The position numbers and the translations under genes are program-made. The notes below the pieces were generated by a model. That model did no database searches. It was given only the letters and a program-made list of their open reading frames with translations, and was not told the DNA's origin. Of a stretch of DNA of 10,121 nucleotides, positions 6,406 to 10,121 are shown piece after piece. The stretch is taken from assembly GCA_009843625.1 (NCBI GenBank), contig VYDD01000154.1, positions 1 through 10,121 of the forward strand. The letters run 5' to 3'. The first letter of the stretch is position 1. Each line of letters begins with the position of its first letter. The stretch is from Gammaproteobacteria bacterium. GTDB lineage: Bacteria > Gemmatimonadota > Gemmatimonadetes > Longimicrobiales > Gaopeijiaceae.

Positions 6406-7970
6406 CCGCCGCCTCCCAGGCGAAGTCCGAGCAGGCGGGTGGCGGCAAGATACACGGCCCCGAAGGACAGGAGCGTGCCCGCAGCCGCGAGAACCGGGTT
6501 GAGGTCTCCGAAGAGCAGCTCTCCTCCATATCCGGCGGCGGTGGCGAGCAGCCCCGCCGCTAGCAGACGGGGCAGCCGCCCGCGTGCCATCCCATGCGGT
6601 CCCAGCGCGCGTCCGAGCTTCCTGCGGAGCAGCACGTACTCCAGCCAGGCCGCCAGCGAAGTGCCCAGGCCGAGCCCCACCGCGCCGAGACGCAGGGGAC
6701 CCACCTCGAAGGCGTCGAAGGGAAACATGAGCGCCCCGCCCACCAGCAGCGACACAGCCACGCGCACCCCGGCCACGCGGGCCGGCGCCCGCGGGTCGCG
6801 TACCGCGTAGAACGCCGACGAGAGCATGCGCGAGTTGGCCGAGGCATACAGCCCGAGGCTGTAGGCGGCCAGGACGGCATAGGTTGCCGTGGTGTCCATG
6901 GGGCCGAATTCGCCGCGCTGGTAGATGGCCGCCGTGACGAGATCGCCGAAGAGCAGGTAGGCCAGCGTCGACGGAATCACGAAGTACGCCACCCGCTCCA
7001 GCGCCTCGGACACCCGTCCCGCAATCACCTCCCTGGCCTGGCCCCGCTGACGCGAGAGTTCCGGGAGTTCGGCAGCCGCGACCGCGAGACCGAAGAGCGA
7101 GATGGGCAGGAGGTAGAGCCTCTGCGCGTAGCCGAGGATCGCGACCGCCCCGGCGGCGAGGAAGCTGGCCAGCTGGAGTTCCACCAGCGCGCTGAGGCTG
7201 ACTACCCCCCGCGCCGACACCACCGGCACGAAGTTGCGGATCGCCTCGCGGACGCCGGGCGCCCGCAGGTCGAGCGAGGGCCGGAAGTGCTGCAGCTTTC
7301 CCGCCAGGAACGGAAGCTGGACACCGAACTGAAGCACCCCTCCGGCAAGGGCGCCCCATCCCAGCGCTACGATCAGATCGTCCGCTTCGAAGGCCCACAT
7401 CCAGCCCAGCGCGACCATTGTGCCGATCATGGCCGCGTTCCAGAGCACGGGAGCCACGTAGGACACGAAGAAGCGCCGATGGCTGTTCAGGATGCCGAGG
7501 GCCCACGCGGAGAGCACCAGCACCCCGGTCATGGGAAAGAGAATGCGCACCAAGTGCACGGTGACTTCCCGGGTCTGTCCTTCGAAGCCCGGCGCAAACA
7601 CCGTTACGACCAGTGGCGCCAGAGAAGCTCCAAGCAGGGCGAGCAGTCCGGCGACCGCGGTCAGGATCCCGAAGGCGGCCCCGGCAAAGCGTCCTGCGCG
7701 CTCGGTCTCGCCGCGCTCCAGCATCTCGGCGTAGATGGGCACGAAGGACGCCGTGAGCGTGCCTTCGCCCAGCAGGTTCTGCACCACGTTGGGGATTCGG
7801 AGCGCCGCTCGCCACGCTTCCGCGAACACGCTGCTGCCGAAGAAGAACGCGAACAGCACATCGCGGACGAGTCCGGCCACGCGGCTTGCCAGAATGCCCG
7901 CCGCCACCCAGGCCGCGGAGCGGCGTCCGTCTCTCCCGGCTGACGCTCCCGACTCAGCGTTGCCGGTCAC
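6402..7970 (-). CDS. murJ: Lipid II flippase MurJ / MviN family (522 aa)
   Basis: MurJ moves the peptidoglycan precursor lipid II across the inner membrane. The N-terminal signature SRVAGLVRDVLFAFFFG (29-45) and RIPNVVQNLLGEGTLTASFVP (58-78) are characteristic. They are followed by alternating hydrophobic segments consistent with about 14 membrane helices across the whole length. Relative to E. coli MurJ, the equivalents of R18, R24, D25 and E57 are kept (R30, R36, D37, E69). D39 is replaced by E51, and functionally important R52 by Q64, by my hand alignment. The GTG at 7970 is chosen because it supplies a hydrophilic N-tail before the first helix. It overlaps the upstream 91-residue gene by 17 bases and has only a weak GGGA about 11 nt upstream. 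A GTG about 20 codons further in is possible. The stop overlaps uvrC by four bases. Confidence 0.95.
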   Translation of the reverse strand: MTGNAESGASAGRDGRRSAAWVAAGILASRVAGLVRDVLFAFFFGSSVFAEAWRAALRIPNVVQNLLGEGTLTASFVPIYAEMLERGETERAGRFAGAAFGILTAVAGLLALLGASLAPLVVTVFAPGFEGQTREVTVHLVRILFPMTGVLVLSAWALGILNSHRRFFVSYVAPVLWNAAMIGTMVALGWMWAFEADDLIVALGWGALAGGVLQFGVQLPFLAGKLQHFRPSLDLRAPGVREAIRNFVPVVSARGVVSLSALVELQLASFLAAGAVAILGYAQRLYLLPISLFGLAVAAAELPELSRQRGQAREVIAGRVSEALERVAYFVIPSTLAYLLFGDLVTAAIYQRGEFGPMDTTATYAVLAAYSLGLYASANSRMLSSAFYAVRDPRAPARVAGVRVAVSLLVGGALMFPFDAFEVGPLRLGAVGLGLGTSLAAWLEYVLLRRKLGRALGPHGMARGRLPRLLAAGLLATAAGYGGELLFGDLNPVLAAAGTLLSFGAVYLAATRLLGLRLGGGG

Positions 7971-8229
7971 CGGAAGGAAGATCCCTGTCCGGAGTGCGCT
8001 CGGTGAGAAGCCGGTGGAGGAACCTGCTCTCCTCCGACAGCCTGTCGACCTCCGAACTGAGCCGCTCGGTCTCGCTTTCCAGAAGGGCGATGCGCTCGTC
8101 GGCGATACGGTCCCCGTCGCCGAGCCCGCGCCGTTCCAGGCGTGTCGCGAGCGCCTTGCCGACCTGCGAATCCAGTACGATGGAGAGGATCGGGATCAGC
8201 AGGACGAGGAGGAGTAGCCAGAGCAACAT
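7954..8229 (-). CDS. Small membrane-anchored coiled-coil protein, PspB-like architecture (91 aa)
   Basis: One strongly hydrophobic helix (about 2-19, MLLWLLLLVLLIPILSIVLD) is followed by a basic/acidic segment. An apparent heptad-patterned coiled coil then spans about 41-77 (RIALLESETERLSSEVDRLSEESRFLHRLL), and a short polar tail ends the protein. This is the layout of the phage-shock protein PspB and of similar uncharacterised envelope proteins, but I cannot claim homology from sequence alone. The short N-terminus and charge distribution suggest an inner-membrane protein with the coil in the cytoplasm. The ATG at 8229 has no clear Shine-Dalgarno; a possible promoter places the start of transcription almost on the ATG. 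It overlaps murJ by 17 bases, which supports a real, co-expressed gene, possibly linked to cell-wall precursor export or envelope stress (inference). Confidence 0.75.
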   Translation of the reverse strand: MLLWLLLLVLLIPILSIVLDSQVGKALATRLERRGLGDGDRIADERIALLESETERLSSEVDRLSEESRFLHRLLTERTPDRDLPSGDRQR

Positions 8230-8235
8230 GGTCCG

Positions 8236-8265
8236 AAACTAGGTTTGGGGGAGCCCGCCTGACAA
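8236..8265 (-). promoter_or_regulatory. Candidate promoter for the small membrane protein and murJ genes
   Basis: On the minus strand TTGTCA (8260-8265, five of six to the -35 consensus) is followed after 18 bp by TAGTTT (8236-8241, matching TAnnnT, only three of six to TATAAT). Six bases later comes the ATG at 8229, so transcription would begin at or next to the start codon. It lies in the 48-bp gap after bshC. The -10 match is weak, so this is tentative. Confidence 0.3.
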
Positions 8266-8277
8266 CGATTCGCCGCC

Positions 8278-9921
8278 TCAGGCCCGGAGCGACCCGACAC
8301 CTGCGATGTTCGCGGCGCGGGACTCGTCGCCGGACAGCCGGACTGAGAAACGATCGTGAAGCGCGTCCAGGAATTCCCGTCCGTAGCGCATCAGGTAGTA
8401 GCAGGCGTTCAACGATCGTTCCTGCGGACCTCCCCGGGGATACAGGTGCACCTGAGCCTTCTCGAGTTGGCGGAGCTTCGTCTGCTTCTCCCGCTTAAGG
8501 CTGTGGATGATCTTCTTCCGCATCTGTGCGAGTGCGTCGAAGGCCACCGTACGCACGTGCTTCGCGGGTCCCTTCAGAGTGGGATCCAGCGTGGCCGCCG
8601 CGCGACTCAGCTCCTCCACGCCCCTGCCGATACCCCCGCGCAAGTCCGCAAGTGCCTGACGGACGCCCTCGGGTACGTCGTCCTGCACGACGCGTCCGGC
8701 GAGTTCGCCGAAGGGTCGAGCCAGGTCCTGAAGGGACAGGTCCAGCTTGTCGAGGACCTTGCGGATCTTGGGTTCGATGACCGTAACCGAGAACCGGGGG
8801 TGGACGACCGGCATGCGGATCCCGCAGAAGTCGAACAGGTCGCGGAGCTGTGCGAAGTAGGCGATTTCCCCCGGTCCGGCGACGTAGGATACCACCGGGA
8901 ACACCGCGCCCTCGACCACCGGGCGGAGCAGAACGTTGGGGCTCAGTACACGGGGATCGGCATCCGACTCGGCGAGGATCCGGCGGCGGGCAAGAAGTTC
9001 GCCCGAGTGCCTGAGCCGGAAGTTGACCCCGCTCCGGTACACGCGCTCCCGTCCCGAGCTTCCCTCGAAGAAGAGGTTGACCCCGCCGTCGAGAATGGGA
9101 ACCTGTACGTGGTACCCGGCCGCCCTCAGCCGCTCCGCGGTTCTGCCCAGCAGCGCCTCCTGCTCGGTCGCGCCGTCCAGCACCGCCGTGAACAGCGTCC
9201 GCGAGGCGCGCTTGAGCGGGAGCGAAGAGGCGTCGACGAAGGCCATCCCCAGCGGCCCCAGCCAATCGGCGAGCACCTGGGTAAAGGCCTCGCCGAGCGA
9301 GTTCCCGGGCGCGTACGCCGAACGCAGACGCCGTGCGCAGGCGGGCTTGAAGTCGTTGTCCGGAAAGAGCGAGAGAAACTCCTCCAGCACCGGTTTGATG
9401 GCTTCGCCCATGGGCACGCGGTGGACGGGACGGTCCCCGCGCTCCGAACCGTCGTCGAGTGCAACGCGCCGCAGCTCGTTGGAGACGCTCACGGTCCAGG
9501 TGTGATCGACCTCCCGCCAGTCGTGATCCTCGGACGCCACCCAGAACAGGGGAATCACGGGCTTTCCCAGGACATCCTCCAGGGCGCCCGCCAGCCGCAC
9601 CGCGGTGAGCGCCTTGTAGACGCTGTACAGGGGGCCGGTGAAGAGACCGGGCTGCTGCCCGGTGGTGACGAAGAAGCCACCCTCCTCGACCAGGCGATCC
9701 AGCCGTGCCCGCACCGCAGGCGTGGGGGCGTGGACGGACTCCACGGCGCGGGCCCGGGCGGCGCGGTCGAAGCGCGCCGCCACCGCCTCCGCCGCGGCCG
9801 TGTAGCTGGCCGCAAGCGTCGGATCGCCCTGGAAGAAGGCAAGGGCGGAGGGGCGCCGCGTCAGGTAGTCGGCCACCAGGCGGGAGCCGGAGGGATGGCC
9901 GACGAGCAGCTCCAGGTTCAC
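8278..9921 (-). CDS. bshC: Bacillithiol biosynthesis cysteine-adding enzyme BshC (547 aa)
   Basis: BshC is the putative ligase that adds cysteine to glucosaminyl-malate in the last step of bacillithiol synthesis; the product is a low-molecular-weight thiol of the cytoplasm. Diagnostic segments are TTGQQPGLFTGPLYSVYKA (86-104), FWVASEDHDWREVDHTW (126-142) and LSPNVLLRPVVE (326-337). YVAGPGEIAYFAQL (346-359) and, after a predicted helical coiled-coil arm (about 435-490), HLYPRGGPQERSLNACYYL (492-510) complete the set. Length is close to the B. subtilis protein (about 540). The GTG at 9921 is supported by GGGAGGGAG about 8 nt upstream and by a four-base overlap (GTGA) with the lpxK stop, indicating coupled translation. 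The bshA and bshB genes are not in the window and would have to be elsewhere. Family identity is secure; the exact reaction is inferred from the family. Confidence 0.95.
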   Translation of the reverse strand: MNLELLVGHPSGSRLVADYLTRRPSALAFFQGDPTLAASYTAAAEAVAARFDRAARARAVESVHAPTPAVRARLDRLVEEGGFFVTTGQQPGLFTGPLYSVYKALTAVRLAGALEDVLGKPVIPLFWVASEDHDWREVDHTWTVSVSNELRRVALDDGSERGDRPVHRVPMGEAIKPVLEEFLSLFPDNDFKPACARRLRSAYAPGNSLGEAFTQVLADWLGPLGMAFVDASSLPLKRASRTLFTAVLDGATEQEALLGRTAERLRAAGYHVQVPILDGGVNLFFEGSSGRERVYRSGVNFRLRHSGELLARRRILAESDADPRVLSPNVLLRPVVEGAVFPVVSYVAGPGEIAYFAQLRDLFDFCGIRMPVVHPRFSVTVIEPKIRKVLDKLDLSLQDLARPFGELAGRVVQDDVPEGVRQALADLRGGIGRGVEELSRAAATLDPTLKGPAKHVRTVAFDALAQMRKKIIHSLKREKQTKLRQLEKAQVHLYPRGGPQERSLNACYYLMRYGREFLDALHDRFSVRLSGDESRAANIAGVGSLRA

Positions 9922-10121
9922 CGGGCGCTCCCTCCCGCGAGGCTGGGCGGCACGATCCCCGGCAGCTCAGCGAGTGCGTCTTCCAGCCATCGCCGGCCCC
10001 TCTCGACCACGACTTCGAGGTGCAGGACGCGCGCGTCCACCCCGTGCTCGCCCAACTGCGGCAGTTTGACCGCATCCTTGGCGGTGGTGACGACGGGGCG
10101 CCCGCGCGCGCGGCGCGCGAT
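9918..10121 (-). CDS. lpxK: Probable tetraacyldisaccharide 4'-kinase LpxK, C-terminal 67 residues (partial)
   Basis: Only the last 67 residues are inside the window; the frame is open at the right edge. The visible part has PVVTTAKDAVKL, which matches the LpxK motif usually written TTEKDAVK/R, followed by a short alpha/beta tail (ARVLHLEVVVERGRRWLEDAL). LpxK phosphorylates the lipid A disaccharide at the 4' position on the inner face of the inner membrane, so its presence implies LPS. The residue normally Glu in TEKD is Ala here. The stop overlaps the bshC GTG by four bases. The identification rests on one motif and position, so it is probable, not certain; checking the sequence to the right would settle it. 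Confidence 0.75.
   Translation of the reverse strand: MARRARGRPVVTTAKDAVKLPQLGEHGVDARVLHLEVVVERGRRWLEDALAELPGIVPPSLAGGSAR

Noticed and set aside
4564..6810. A 748-codon open frame on the plus strand opposite uvrC, and similar long plus-strand frames at 277-1425, 1139-2884, 3458-4594 and 6594-7943.
   Set aside because: They lie antisense to well-identified genes, have shadow-like composition (rich in Arg, His, Gly, Ala), show no family motif, and arise easily in GC-rich DNA.
6406..7815. An N-terminal extension of the uvrC frame giving a 1078-residue protein.
   Set aside because: The extension is an out-of-frame reading of murJ with low-complexity Arg/Gly/Ala content; the ATG at 6405 starts a canonical UvrC.
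8495..10075. A 526-codon minus-strand frame overlapping bshC and lpxK.
   Set aside because: It is a frame-shifted shadow of bshC, rich in Arg and Gly, without its own motifs; bshC in the other frame is unmistakable.
1..10121. Mobile elements, CRISPR arrays, toxin-antitoxin pairs or defence genes.
   Set aside because: I saw no transposase or integrase motifs, no direct or terminal repeats, no repeat-spacer pattern and no defence-type domains on either strand.

Overview
The window is GC-rich bacterial chromosome. Every gene I can support is on the minus strand and packed tightly, with 4-base or 17-base overlaps in the right half. The right edge holds the end of a probable lpxK (lipid A kinase), which implies an outer membrane with LPS. 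It sits beside bshC (bacillithiol synthesis), and two predicted lipoproteins occur further along. A high-GC diderm that makes both LPS and bacillithiol fits Gemmatimonadota best; Acidobacteriota, Deinococcota relatives or other diderm phyla remain possible. This taxonomic guess is inference, not proof.

Layout in the direction of transcription (right to left): lpxK 3' end (10121-9918) overlaps bshC (9921-8278) by four bases. After a 48-bp gap comes a 91-residue membrane-anchored coiled-coil protein (8229-7954), then murJ lipid II flippase (7970-6402), uvrC excision nuclease subunit (6405-4579) and gltX glutamyl-tRNA synthetase (4546-3128). These form one envelope, thiol, repair and translation cluster that is probably largely co-transcribed. 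A 174-bp gap follows with a good sigma-70-type promoter, then a large TPR lipoprotein (2953-1532), a tRNA-Gly with anticodon CCC (1451-1379), a hairpin, a small cupin lipoprotein (1296-889), and the first 286 residues of a PDZ/radical-SAM/DUF512-family protein that runs off the left edge (858-1).

The right half is a recognisable housekeeping operon with an accessory thiol gene inserted. The left half is less familiar: two exported lipoproteins without assignable partners, flanking a tRNA, and a radical SAM protein of unknown reaction. No phage, transposon, CRISPR, toxin-antitoxin or biosynthetic cluster is visible. I see no convincing novel multi-gene system. The best leads are the two lipoproteins, the small PspB-like membrane protein with its possibly leaderless start, and a few substitutions in conserved motifs (GltX, MurJ, cupin). 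No gene-free stretch exceeds 300 bases; the longest gap is 2954-3127.
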